Below, piece after piece: positions 23,725 to 34,200 of a stretch of 64,000 nucleotides of DNA (positions within the stretch are counted from its first letter, which is position 1; the number at the start of each line of letters is the position of its first letter). Under the pieces are notes generated by a model. That model ran no database searches and was not told the origin of the DNA. It saw nothing but the letters and a program-made list of their open reading frames with translations. The position numbers and the translations under genes are program-made. Source of the stretch: Acanthosoma haemorrhoidale (Eukaryota > Arthropoda > Insecta > Hemiptera > Acanthosomatidae). The stretch covers positions 92,055,474 to 92,119,473 of the forward strand of contig OV884011.1 in assembly GCA_930367205.1 (NCBI GenBank), read 5' to 3'.

Positions 23725-23742
23725 TCCCGGGTTTCGGCACCA
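23725..23742 (-). promoter_or_regulatory. Primer-binding site of Gypsy-2
   Basis: On the minus strand TGGTGCCGAAACCCGGGA lies five bases downstream of the type-A LTR end. The identical 18-mer occurs at 28609-28626. Its place and its TGG start identify it as the tRNA primer site; I do not assign the tRNA. Confidence 0.85.
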
Positions 23743-23747
23743 GCTTT

Positions 23748-23886
23748 TGTCTCCCGGCTGTAGACGATCAAAGAAAAAGAAAGAATATGGATGATAATAA
23801 TGTACACAGGTTCGATTGTTAACTGGCTTTATTCTGTTCTCATCCTCTATCAATACCCAGGCTTTGTCTTGCCACTAGCCATAACA
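23748..23886 (-). repeat. Type-A LTR between a purine tract and a PBS
   Basis: On the minus strand it starts TGTTATGGC and ends GGGAGACA (139 bp) and contains an AATAAAG polyadenylation-like word near the middle. It matches 28265-28437. It is preceded, at 23887-23921, by a purine tract and hairpin, so it has been a 3' LTR as well as a 5' LTR: the left element is joined to a largely lost neighbour. Confidence 0.8.
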
Positions 23887-23999
23887 CCCCCCTACCAGTT
23901 TACGGACATTTCCCGTAAACTTATACAAACATAATATTAATACAACTAATTATTTTTTCGCTTCTTATTCTTTTGTTTCTTACTTTTCGTTTTTTTCGC
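23887..23999 (-). mobile_element. 3' internal remnant of another gypsy copy
   Basis: Reverse-strand purine tract (23887-23893) and hairpin (23897-23921) followed by an A/T-rich stretch like the one before the 3' LTR at 28200-28260. It shows that a second minus-strand element once stood to the right and has been replaced by the plus-strand Gypsy-3 gag. Confidence 0.6.
23897..23921 (-). other. PPT-proximal hairpin (gypsy remnant)
   Basis: AGTTTACGG (23897-23905) and CCGTAAACT (23913-23921) form a perfect 9-bp stem with a 7-base loop. Confidence 0.75.
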
Positions 24000-24002
24000 A
24001 GC

Positions 24003-24960
24003 CTTCGAAGTGCAGCCTCCGTTACCGAGCAAAACGTTCTCGGAAGTTCATGCAAACTCCGTCGCCTAGATGAAGGTGTGACCAGCGACGTCGCAGGACC
24101 AGAGAACGACGAGATTTGACTTGAAGAAATTCTCTGGAGAGCTCTTTGAGTTATCTCACTTCATTAAAGGCATTGATAGAATTATGGAGAGAGTAGAAGC
24201 GAAGACAAACGAAGGCCTACTAGACCCAGGGGATGCCAAATTAATAAAAGCAGACCTGGAGAGTCGTATAAAAAGAAACGTCTTAAACCTGATACAGGTG
24301 GATGAGGACACCCCATGGACCGTGGTGAAGTAACGACTGAAGAAGGCTTACGGAGGAGGGCAATAGACACCGGAAGAGGATATCTTTCAAATGTTTCAGG
24401 AAACGCGACATCCGGGTCATACAAAAGGCCAATACGCCGGGGAACTGTTGGCACGGAACAACAATATTACCCATAAGATGAGCTAAACGATAAACCTGGC
24501 GGAAGAAGATGCCAGGATGGCCTCCTTGTGGACCGTTAAAAAAGTACATCTAACCAGAGAGACGAGTGAGCAGGACAACTTACCAGGGGACCAATCGTTC
24601 GTGGAGATATCACCCAAAATCTGATGGATGCTAGTGCCCATGAAGAGGAAGGCTAGCAGGGAGTGGAGGAGAGAGGTTGGTCCGAGGTATGTGGAAAGAA
24701 AAAGGACAAGGGCAGAAGGGAGGAGGCCAGGGCATGGAATACCTCAAACCGGAGTATGGAGGGAAGAACGGCGATGTCACGGATGTGGGAGAGTAGGACA
24801 CCTGGTGGCGCAGTGCCCGCGCACGAAAGGCTTCGAATGTGGCATGGAAGGGCACCTCGCTAGGCAGTGTCCATACCTTTACCGAAGAGCGGAGTGCTAT
24901 CGGCCGGAACCTATGGAAGTAAATGCACAGGGGTGTGGGGGATAAACAGGACCCCTTCCG
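24003..24960 (+). pseudogene. gag: Gypsy-3 gag
   Basis: Capsid region with LFELSHFIKGIDRIMERVE (24121-24333), then VVK, stop, RLKKAYGGG, EEDIFQMFQE and GQYAGELLAR in continuing frames, colinear with Gypsy-2 gag. The nucleocapsid part (24628-24945) shows CHGCGRVGHLVAQC and FECGMEGHLARQC, two CCHC knuckles, though in the second the first Cys is lost (GFECG in place of CFECG). The stop at 24331-24333 and later shifts inactivate it. Confidence 0.8.
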
Positions 24961-25143
24961 AATCATCAAAAACGTTGGGTGCCTCAGAGGCGGAGGAAAA
25001 AGAGGATGAGCCTGGGATGAGCAGAAGCGACAGAAGAGAGGACAGCTGGGACCACAAAAGGGGCAGGCGGCAGAGCAGAAATAAGGAAAGAGTACGCCGA
25101 AATTTTCTTCGAAAGGGGAGATAAACCTAGCATAACGGGGGAG

Positions 25144-26060
25144 ATGGTACACAAGATACCACTCAATCAGGACCATGTAGCGTATGTCAAGGAAAGGAAA
25201 TACCCGCAAGTGCTGAGACAGCATATCAGGGAGGAGATAGAGAAGTTGAAGAAGCAGGGACTCGTAGTTGACAGCACATCTCTATATAATATCCCTCTGT
25301 GGGCCGTAAAAAAGAAAGGAGTTGCTGGAGAAGAAAAGTACCGAGTAGTCATCGACTACAGGAAACTGAATGAGAATACCGTCAACGAAAAATACCCCAT
25401 TCCTCGATTGGAAGACATTCTCGACCGACTAAGTGGATCAACGATATTCAGCACATTCGATCTGAAGGCAGGATATCATCAAATACGGAAGGATAAGAGA
25501 AATCAGCACAAGACGGCGTTTATAGGACACTACAAGTTCACCAGAATGCCTTTTGGGCTAAAGAATGTGCCGATAATATTCCAAAGATCCATGGACAAAC
25601 TCTTGAGCGGCATCGAGGAATTACTGCCAGATATATATGGACGATCTCCCAGTTTTCAGCCGAAGCAAGGAAATACATAAAAATCACTTGAGACAGGTGT
25701 TCCAAAGGACCAGGAAATTCGGGCTGAAATTATCGGCGGAAAAATCAATTGTTGGCCAAGCATATTGGGCCATATCATCTCCAAAAACGCTTTTGAAAGG
25801 ACAGCAACCAATCGGAGCTGATTCAGAGGATGACCATTCCGAAGAGCGTCAAATTGAATCCGGCGCCTTCTCAAATCACTGAACTATTACCAAAGGTTCG
25901 TACCAGAATTGACGGAATACCTCGTCCCGATCAATAATCTACTCAGAAAGGGACAAAAGGTCAATATCTCCCCAGAGATGGAGAACAACATTCGTTGGTG
26001 CATGGGACGGTTACAGAGGGAGCCTATCCTCGCCTTCCCGAATTTTGCACTCCTGTTCAC
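25144..26060 (+). pseudogene. pol: Gypsy-3 reverse transcriptase
   Basis: The frame at 25144-25680 has EEIEKLKKQGLVVDSTS, YRVVIDYRKLNENT, EKYPIPRLEDILD, FDLKAGYHQI and FTRMPFGLKNVP. The frame then shifts so that the catalytic YMDD box is read in the next frame (about 25634), giving MDDLPVFSRSKE. Thumb and connection follow in broken frames to VPINNLLRKGQKV. The protease is not recognisable between gag and RT. Confidence 0.85.
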
Positions 26061-26400
26061 CATTACCACCGACGCCAATGAATACGCGTTGGGGGCGGTA
26101 CTCTTACAAGATTACGACGGAAGGGAGAGACCGATCGCATATGCTAGCAGGTGCCTTACGGACCCCAAGCGCGCTTGAACGGGAACTGCAGGGAATCGTA
26201 TGGGTGACTTATGTCCCTAAGACGTCGGAAGGCGATTTAGGCTCCAAACAGACCATCGTCCCCTACAATGGGTGGGGAAGCTGAAGGAGTCGTCGGCGCG
26301 CATAACCCGATAGAACGAATTCCTTAGCCAGTATACGATGGATATCGTACACAAGCCAGGGTGAGAGAATGTGGTAACGAATTGTCTGTCGCAGGAAATC
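26045..26400 (+). pseudogene. pol: Gypsy-3 RNase H domain
   Basis: ITTDANEYALGAVLLQDY and RPIAYASRCLTDP (25909-26178), then SALERELQGIVWVTY in a shifted frame, as in the Gypsy-2 domain. The region of the DHRPL motif follows near 26235-26280 in a diverged form. Confidence 0.8.
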
Positions 26401-26710
26401 ATCGTCAATCCCATCAAACAAGAGCCGGCGGGACCATCGTAAGATATCAGGCAATTCGTCCAGGAATAAACACCTGTTGAAGAAGGAGCACGAGACCGGC
26501 CCGAGGCGACCGACACAGAAGACGTCACGGGAGACGGAAGCTCAGCGGAAGACCGACCATAGGATATCGAGACATCGAGAAGATAATCAATAATAAGAAG
26601 CACCAAATCATTTAGATCACTTGGTAGATGTCATGCCAAATCATTTAGTAGATGTCAGTGCTGCTTAAGACCGAATAAGGCAAGTACGGCCGTTGTAACA
26701 TCGTGAAGAT

Positions 26711-27990
26711 ATGGTCCTCGCCAGGAATTACGAACGACATGATCTGTCGAGCTCTGAAGGATGCGTCCACGCCATGAAAGACGCGCCACCTTTACGTGAG
26801 CAATGCGGCGCATATTCGGGACCGCTTCAAACGGCTATGGTGGACGGAGAAGATTGGGGTCGACCGCACGTTCATTCGGTGTACCCTGCAGGTAGAAACC
26901 ATCAGGAAAGAAGAGATTCAACGAGAGCAAAGGGCAAAACGAACCACCGCAGGATCGAAGCAACCCTGCAGGCCCTCAAGCGCAGATATTTTTGGTGGGG
27001 CATGAAGAACACAATCTCGAGCGCTATATGCGCCTGTGACACATGCCTCGCCACAAAATATGACCACCACCCGCCTAGAGCAATGCAAGACATGACCCCG
27101 ACAGCACACAGACCACTGGAAGATATACAAGTGGATACATTCACCTGGAGGGGGTACAAGAGGATTACCGTCATAGACAAGTTTAGCAAAATGGCAATGG
27201 CCCGAGTCATAGCAGACCGATCGGTTGTCAGACATTACGTACATGGTGCCAATTCTATGGCGTTCCGGAAACTATCGCTTTTGACGGAGGACAGAAGTTT
27301 GATAACTCAGAAATGAAGGCCGAGGCGGCGGCCTTAAAGACCCGTTGGCATCTCAACACCCCAGGACACCCGAAGAGTCGGAAGATAAAGAAAGGCTACA
27401 TAGTAAGCTCAGTGACCACCTGCGTATATACCACGGGGGAAAGGGGCTAGAACCGGGAGTGGCGTTGGAGAAGGCCGTCGTCGCATACAACCACTCGGTA
27501 CATTCCGCACGGGGCTCTCTCCGGTCGAGACGATTTTCGGACTCAGAGGATATCGGAGAGGTGACAGGAGCACAGTCAGATGACGACATGGCAGCGTGCG
27601 TCGTCAACAATCGTATCGCTCTGGGGAAGCAGTGTGCAACCGTACGGAGAAAACTTAAAGAGAAGAAACGCCGGTGGGTGGCGCGAGACAAACTCCAGGT
27701 CCGCGATATCATGGGGAAACTCAAACTTGGCGTAATCGTATATCGCCGAAAGAGCTCCAACAGAGGGAACGAACTAGCACGAGGGGCCTTTCAGGGTGAT
27801 CGCTCTCCGCGAACATAATGTGGTCATGATCGAGAGCATCACACTCCCGATAAAACGAAGGACGGTGCATTTGAAACAACTGAAGTTTCTAGTGGTGGAA
27901 TCGGAGTATCCCGGAGCTGCAATCTCATTCCGGTCTGAGCTTGGGAGTAATGGGTATAAAATTCCGATAGACCTAGTTGGCGTATCACGC
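26711..27990 (+). pseudogene. pol: Gypsy-3 integrase
   Basis: The zinc-binding and core part is in the frame 26711-27316: KTNHRRIEATLQALKRRY, YFWWGMKNTI, CACDTCLATKYD, then IQVDTFTWRGYKRITVID with the first catalytic Asp intact, and VIDKFSKMAMA. The frame breaks near 27270. The rest (27345-27818) has HPRTPEESEDKERLHSKLSD with the region of the conserved Glu altered, and YNHSVHSA. The C-terminal basic tail ends near 27960. No env frame follows. Confidence 0.8.
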
Positions 27991-28228
27991 ACTCAATTCG
28001 ACTATTGGTTGTGCTTGTCGGGTATTTTTAGTGGTGTATATATATGTTTAATTTGACGGTAGTGTCGTCTTTTCGTTTTGTTTTTTTTGTTTGTTTCTGT
28101 CTTTGTGTGCGTATTATAATTATTTAGTGTACAATGGAAGACAGCGTTTATTTTGCTTGTCTTTTTATTGTACCAGACTCCAAACTTCATTTCTCTTGTA
28201 AACAAAAATTTTTTATTTTTATTTATTA

Positions 28229-28253
28229 AGTTTACGGGGAATGTCCGTAAACT
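28229..28253 (+). other. PPT-proximal hairpin (Gypsy-3)
   Basis: AGTTTACGG (28229-28237) and CCGTAAACT (28245-28253) form a 9-bp stem with a 7-base loop, immediately before the purine tract ggtaggggagg. Confidence 0.8.
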
Positions 28254-28264
28254 GGTAGGGGAGG

Positions 28265-28437
28265 TGTTATGGCTATTGGCAAGATATTGTTAAGCCTAAT
28301 ACCACAGGGCCTAATGTAAACAAAGCCTGTGTATAGATAGAGAATGAGAAGATAATAAAGCCAGTTAACAATCATACCTGTGTGTAGCATTACCATCCTT
28401 ATTCTCTCTTTTTTTATCGTCTACAGCCGGGAGGCGA
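28265..28437 (+). repeat. Type-A LTR (3' LTR of Gypsy-3)
   Basis: Starts TGTTATGGC after the purine tract, contains AATAAAGCC near 28355 and ends at about GGGAGGCGA. Matches 23748-23886 (inverted), but has about 30 extra bases near its 5' side. Confidence 0.8.
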
Positions 28438-28454
28438 TAACTTATAAGTATATA

Positions 28455-28608
28455 AGTTAAGGTTCGGACATCGTAGGCAGCCGCCAGCCTAATCCTCGTC
28501 ATCGGGATGTAAACACCCCGAATGTATTTAGAGAGGCTTTAAAAGGCTCAATGATTACGTTCAAACTCTTTCCTTTTTCCTTAAAGTTTTTCGTTGACGA
28601 TCATTAAC
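28455..28608 (+). repeat. Type-B LTR (5' LTR of Gypsy-4 fragment)
   Basis: Begins AGTTAAGGTTCGG and ends ATCATTAAC(T), so its ends form an AGTTAA/TTAACT inverted repeat. Matches the 3' LTR of Gypsy-2 at 19121-19239. It is followed directly by a PBS. Confidence 0.8.
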
Positions 28609-28626
28609 TGGTGCCGAAACCCGGGA
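28609..28626 (+). promoter_or_regulatory. Primer-binding site of Gypsy-4
   Basis: TGGTGCCGAAACCCGGGA, identical to the minus-strand PBS at 23725-23742, next to a type-B LTR. Confidence 0.85.
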
Positions 28627-28716
28627 ACGGAGTGGGTTCGAGTCATTAACGTGCGAGTTGGCTTTTGTTATTTTTTCCTTCTCATTCGCTTTCGTGTAAT
28701 TTAATTAAAGTAGGTA

Positions 28717-28888
28717 ATGGTGGACTTGCGGCTGGCAGCGTTTGAAGAACCACAGTTTCCTAAAGAAATCATGGCTGAAGCCCATGCGAACTCGCTGGCA
28801 TGGATGAAGGTGCGGGCAGTGACGTCGCAGGACATGAGGAAAATGATCTCAGACCTCGAAAAATTTCCTGGGGAACTAGGTGAGTTGC
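28717..28888 (+). pseudogene. gag: Gypsy-4 gag N terminus, cut by mariner
   Basis: Begins at ATGGTGGACTTG (28717) and reads ...ANSLAWMKVRAVTSQDM and KFPGELGELH, colinear with the gag start of Gypsy-2 and Gypsy-3. The similarity stops near 28888, where the mariner-related sequence begins. No downstream gag or pol continuation was found past 29650, so the rest of this element is lost or beyond the diverged flank. Confidence 0.75.
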
Positions 28889-29648
28889 ATTGAAATGAGT
28901 TTACATCTTCTATTCTTTTTGATGGCCTGTTGTCTTGTTTCTGGCAACTTCATGATCCCGCGCTCATAGAGCTTCTGATCCTTATCAGCAGAAAAGTCAA
29001 ACAAGTGCAATTTGAGGTCATCGTTATTACTGAAATTTTTACCATTTAAGAGGTTTTGTAAACTTCGAAATAAATGATAATTCAATGGTGCAAGGTCGGG
29101 GCTGTATGGGGGATGCGACATCACTTCCCAACCAAGCTCCAATAGTTTCGTACGTGTTACTAAAGATGTGCGAGGCCTCGCATTGCCGTGGTGGAACCCA
29201 AATATCGAGCTTCTTAACAAGTCCAAGAAGTCTTATAAGATTTTCAATTGTCGTGTGTTTTACATTTAACTGTTTTGCAATCTCTCGCACAGTTATATGA
29301 CGATTCGATTCATTTATGGCTTTCATTTTGTCATCATCAACTTCAGAAGGTCGACAAAAACGTTTGTCATATTTCAGTGAAAAATCTCTAGAACGAGATC
29401 AACAGTATAAACTTCACATATCTCTTTGCGCGCCTCAGACGCTTCCTTGCCTTTATGAAAATAAAAAAAGTAAAATGTGTTGAAAATGCATATTTTTTCA
29501 CTCCATACAGCTGACAGTTGTAAACAAAATTACACGAATTTCTTTCTATAGCAACCTAAAGATATAGACTACCAAATCTCAAAAGAATAACGAAACAAAC
29601 ATAACGCTATTTGCTAGTGCAAACCGGAATCATTTTCTTGCCAACCAA
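28879..29648 (-). mobile_element. mariner-family transposon, internally deleted
   Basis: A mariner copy of ~770 bp (full elements are about 1.3 kb), read on the minus strand. The 5' inverted end at 29648-29619 reads TTGGTTGGCAAG..., like known mellifera-subfamily ends, and is flanked by TA. The 3' end lies near 28879-28900 (gagttgcattgaaatgag, a diverged partner) with a TA at 28877-28878. The exact left limit is uncertain by about 10 bp because gag similarity runs to 28888. Confidence 0.75.
28890..29500 (-). pseudogene. mariner transposase, N- and C-terminal parts joined
   Basis: The N-terminal helix-turn-helix part is visible (VDDDKMKAINESNRHITV, REIAKQLNVKHTTIENL, LVKKLDIWVP) in the frame at 29039-29326, with weaker sequence upstream to about 29480 (EARKEICEVY). 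At about 29200 it jumps straight to HHGNARPRTS and PPYSPDLAPLNYHLFRSLQN in the frame at 28876-29226. The first catalytic Asp region and about 120 codons between are absent, and in the HDN motif the Asp is Gly. Such copies are non-autonomous. Confidence 0.85.
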
Positions 29649-29650
29649 TA

Positions 29651-31039
29651 GTTAAGGCTCCTAGTAAATATAGAGTTGCCATACATTGCACTTATTCACC
29701 TAAGGATTTTTTCATTCATTTTTTTAGCACTAAAAATATCAATATAAAAAAAACGAGGAAGGTATCCGTTACAATACATTTTAATTGTGATTAGTTTTGT
29801 ATTTAATGTTTTACGTTTAATCATTGGTTACTTAATCCAAAAGTACTGACGTCACATTTAGAAGCTCTAAAGATAGCTAAAATAAGCAGTCCTAATGATG
29901 CATTAAGGCAATGATTAATATTTTAACTAGATGAAATGGATAGTCGCCTATCGGTGAGGGACCTAACGTCTACCAATCAGTGGAATTTTATTCCATGAGA
30001 TTTTCGTTCTTCATTCGTGGCTCGCTAGGGATAATGGATATCTTCGTACATTGCTCTCTGACCTTTAAAGCCTCAAAACAAGATTTTTTTTTGGATCCTG
30101 TATCGTTGTGGAATATAGAGAATTAATTCGGACGATATGAATACTAATTTCATTCGTAAGTATTAAATTTTATAATATTTCGTGAAGAATTGGGGTGTAG
30201 TTATGAAAAATGTGTTTGTATCATTAGCTAGTTATGGTGACAAAAAAGATAAAGCGATAAATCAGAGCGGTTTTCAGATTGAGCAAACAAAATTAATTTT
30301 ACCTAATCTTCAGAATTACTAATTGATATAAATTTTTTTTTTTTACCGCTAAAAATTTGAAAGTCATAGGATAACCAAAACTATATTTCACAGCCCCTTT
30401 CATGTTAACTTCTTTTTTAGCAATTGATCTTTCGAGTCATGGAAAATTTCAAGTTGGATTGCGATAGGAGTGTTCTTTTATAATTCCAAACAGAAGAACA
30501 GAAAAGAGGAAATAACTTAAAGGGTAATTAGAAACAAAGGAATTAGGACAAATTAGATTTTTCTCCTCCTCCGTCTTCCTCAATAGAATTAAGGTCCCCT
30601 GTTATTTTGGTAAGCTAAGTAACTCCGTCTGGTCCCTTTTAGCTCTGCGATCCGGTAACAGTCACCTGGTAAAAACAGCTTCTGGGCCTAAATTATTGCA
30701 ACAATGTGCGAACAAATGTATTAATAAAAATTTCAAACATACATTAACGGGTGTTTTTGAAAACCATTTATTTATTTCTTAATAGAATATTTGTATTTCT
30801 CTTTTTGAGAAATACCTTAAAACTCATTTGATAGTGTTGGTTCATACTGAATCTTGATAAGATCGCTACAGTAGTATCGCCAATATATAATTCTAATTCA
30901 ATTGAAAAAAAATTGTATGTTACGGTTAAAACAATGATCATAAATTTATTATAATATATTTTAATTTACTGAAACTTTACACTTAATTATAAAACGTATT
31001 TGACTTCTAAAACGTTTTTCAATGAACCAAAAATGTCAT
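29651..31039. other. Non-coding spacer without a recognised gene
   Basis: AT-rich sequence to the right of the mariner. No frame, repeat or promoter could be supported. Confidence 0.45.
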
Positions 31040-31043
31040 TCGA

Positions 31044-31232
31044 GTCACCATATTCATTATCACAAGCCTATAACCATCTAGTCAAAGCGACACGAATTCC
31101 AATCAAGTCCACATTTTCATCATCACATGCCCATATCCAACTAGTTCATTCAACACCAAAGGCATTCACGTCACCATCTTCGTCACCAAAAGCCTCTACC
31201 CAGCTAAGGAAAAAGACGCAAATGCCCTGCCT
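31044..31232 (+). repeat. 63-bp tandem repeat, three units, open in one frame
   Basis: Units start at 31044, 31107 and 31170, an exact period of 63 bp (21 codons), each beginning gtcacc/gtccac and containing tca-ca--gcc-ata-cca-cta-t. The plus-strand frame 31000-31236 is open across all three and gives S/T/P-rich 21-residue repeats. The units are well diverged. It may be a degenerate minisatellite or part of an old coding repeat. No start context or splice sites support a gene. Confidence 0.6.
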
Positions 31233-34200
31233 CTGAGGAAACCCCAAACCCCTCGAAATTCACGCCAATTTACATTCAACAAATTAAACACTTTTTTTCT
31301 GCTTTGTGGTATTTGAAAGACATATTAGAACTTCTGGATTCTTTTGCAAACCATCGTCTGAAAGGTAAACATCTCTCATTTTGGTCCTTAATGCCTACAT
31401 AGCAATCTTTGAGGTGTTTCAACGAAAGCGAATTGGAATACCACTGCAAGAAGAAAAACCATACAGAACAGTTATTCATTACTCACGCCCCACAACTCAA
31501 ATCATCTTAAAAACCTCAATTAAAAAGCTTGACACACAATCCTAAAACAAAACAATTTTTAGTTTGGAGCGTGTCTTATTCGGTATCGTAATAATAATCT
31601 TACAACTGTAGTCTCGTGCAAAAAATAAATCCTTTGATAAAATTGACATCTCACAACCATGCAAAGGTAGGATGCTATAGAAAGTCAATAAACAAATTTC
31701 CCAGCCTTGGGAAAATTATCCAGCCAACTTAATCACTAAAAGTTACAACAGTTTTTCAGTCTTTTCAGAAAAATAGTACATAACCGAGTCACATATCGAA
31801 AATGAATTGAAGATTCTACAAGTAATGTTGAAGGAACGCTTAGTAATTGATATAATAAAATACTGCAATTATAAGAATGTTTAAATTTTATTCTTATTCT
31901 GACCTTTACAAATCCCAAGTGTTGCTACCGTCCTGGCAATTCATAGTCTTCAAGTTAGGAAGGTTAGAACCACTGGCCAAACGAATTATTATTGTTTCTC
32001 ACTGGATTGCTGTCTTGAAGATTTGTGATTTCTTAGGTCCAGTTGGCTGGGGTTGATCATCTTCTGGTAGTTCAGCGTAGGAGAAGACTTTCTTTGGGCT
32101 GTCGATAATGATTTTATAGGAGGGGAGGGTGGCACCAAACTTGAAGAAGGAGAATTTTGAACTGACAAATGATGTGGTGAGGGTAACTTAAATGTCAAGT
32201 TTGTGCTTGTTTTGAAAAGTTGGTTCAATATGGCGTTTCAGAATACACCCTTAATCCAACCTAATGAGTTGAGGATCCACCTGGTTCCAGGTTTTGTATC
32301 ATTGTGCCAAAACACCAAACAACATTGTCCGGGGTCCACATTAAACTCTGGCCTCTTTATAAAGACCATGTGCTAAAATTTAAATCTGCTGTGATTTCTG
32401 TGGTATGGTTGGGAAGACTACCAACAGCTTCATCCTCAGCTTCCTAATGAGATACAACTTGGATGGCGAAGAGCAACAGGAAAGAGAAGTGGCTGTGTTG
32501 AATAATCTTTTCCACTTTGGCACAATTGGTCCCTGGTTCCAAAGAAATCGGTTTGGACACGAGCTGTGGCCGGATGGCGTTGCACTATCAAGCTCTGATG
32601 TATTCCTGCATAGTTATAGTTTTGATCAAGTTTGTCGCATGTAAAAATTGAGGCGTTGTCTGAGGCAAACCTCTACAGACACGCACGTACATAAATAAAC
32701 TAGAAACGGAGAGAAAAATCAAACATTTTTGTTTACAAATTTTTCAGTTTAATTCATTGATATTTGTCTCCCCCATAAATAAATCAAACCTATGTTTTTA
32801 TACTAAAACATAAGAACTGAAACTATAAAAAATTATACTTGGGCAACATTTAATTGAGTTGTTAAGGTTTTAGGAAAATAAAATACTCTGTCGAAAATTT
32901 TTCCTCACCCTGCAAATGTAACCAAAAATTATTTTTTGATTGCCACAAAAATGTATTTAACCTAACACTAATTGTAGTATCTCCTGGTTTTTGTAAGTTG
33001 TTCTTCTTTTAGCTCGTTATTGCAAGCCGGCATATTGTTGGCATATTTTACGTAAAAAAATGAAACCAAATGATGCCTGGTAACCTTATTGTAAACGCGG
33101 TACAAAGACAGGCAAGATGAATAAGTCATTATTATAGAGCGCGCGTGTTAGGAATAAAGCTAGGTCTCATGTAAAATCGCTGAAAAAAGGTTTATTAAAA
33201 TAGGTGACCCTATGACCGAAGGATCTGCTTACTAAAGTGATTAAAAATGTATGTCAGTGTAAAAATCTGTTTCGGAAAAGGTAATGTTTACAACATTATA
33301 AAATGGTACTAGTAGAATGTAGTATTATATTTTACTTATCCATCTACAATGCATCACACAAATCTCACTTGTCAGTGGCTTGAACACAAGCATCACGGAC
33401 GTGCTCGTTTGTTTGATAGCCTGCACGAAAAGGTATTACCGACTGTAAATTGTTCTGTAATTTCGCGCCATCCAAGCGTGAACCGAAAACAAATCATCGT
33501 TGCATGTAATCACGTTGGTTATCAATGCATTTTATTAAAGATGAATTCTATCCCAGGCCCAACCGGTTGTTAGCGTATTATCCATCTACCTGAAACATGG
33601 GTTATTGTGTTTCGGGACTGGCGTGGAGATTTGTGTATAGCTGAGGGCAGCTAGGGGAGAGAGGATTCAACTTCAATCCTTCGCTGCTACTAGTTCTTTA
33701 GTTTTAGGTTTTTGATAATTATAGGATTTGCGTATGCTGCAAACTACCAAGTTACCAATATTTAAAAAAAAAATTCGAATTAAGGTGTGATCACTTAAAA
33801 AAAAAGTGGACACTGGCAGAACACCTGCCTCAATAGAAATAGGCACACGAGGATCATGTCCATTAGCTCAGACACGCCGATCGATTGACAAACGTCGTCA
33901 GAACTATAAAGCTGAATACCACCACTACCACATAAAGGAAGAATGATCAGAGTGATTATTAGGAATTTCACCCTACTACAATGTAAGACCAAATTCAAGA
34001 AGTAGTATTAGCCCTAGGGATCAAATCTAGACACGTAATCAATGCCTATAGAACGGATAACGTCCTAGAAGCCCAACTGGAAACTCCTTTACCATTTTTC
34101 ATCATCGCGTTAGAACGGACTCCATGAGTTGAAAAAGCATATGAGGTTAACTACCTTTATTATACAACGGTCCAAAATGGAAATAACCATGCCCTAGAGA

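Larger units (their letters stand above)
19121..23886 (-). mobile_element. Ty3/gypsy-type LTR retrotransposon (Gypsy-2), chimeric LTRs
   Basis: Read on the minus strand: an LTR of type A (23886-23748), a primer-binding site, gag with CCHC knuckles, a protease motif, RT, RNase H, integrase, a hairpin and purine tract, then an LTR of a different type B (19239-19121). The two end repeats are not similar to each other, so the element is a recombinant of two related lineages or two joined halves. Several catalytic residues are changed. GC content is higher than in its surroundings and than in Gypsy-1, indicating a different lineage. Confidence 0.8.
24000..28437 (+). mobile_element. Ty3/gypsy-type LTR retrotransposon (Gypsy-3), 5' LTR missing
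   Basis: Plus-strand relative of Gypsy-2: gag, RT, RNase H, integrase, hairpin, purine tract and a type-A 3' LTR at 28265-28437. No 5' LTR or PBS precedes gag, which starts abruptly after a minus-strand gypsy remnant at about 24000. It stands head-to-head with Gypsy-2. Many stops and frameshifts are present. Confidence 0.85.

Noticed and set aside
24631..25224. Minus-strand 197-codon frame
   Set aside because: Shadow of Gypsy-3 gag and pol on the other strand.
27800..28060. Possible env gene after Gypsy-3 integrase
   Set aside because: Only an integrase C-terminal tail is visible; no signal peptide, fusion or membrane segment of an envelope protein was seen.
32405..32644. Plus-strand 79-codon frame starting MVGKTTNSF
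   Set aside because: Protein-like in part, but no family, no splice sites and no repeat evidence; not enough to call a gene.
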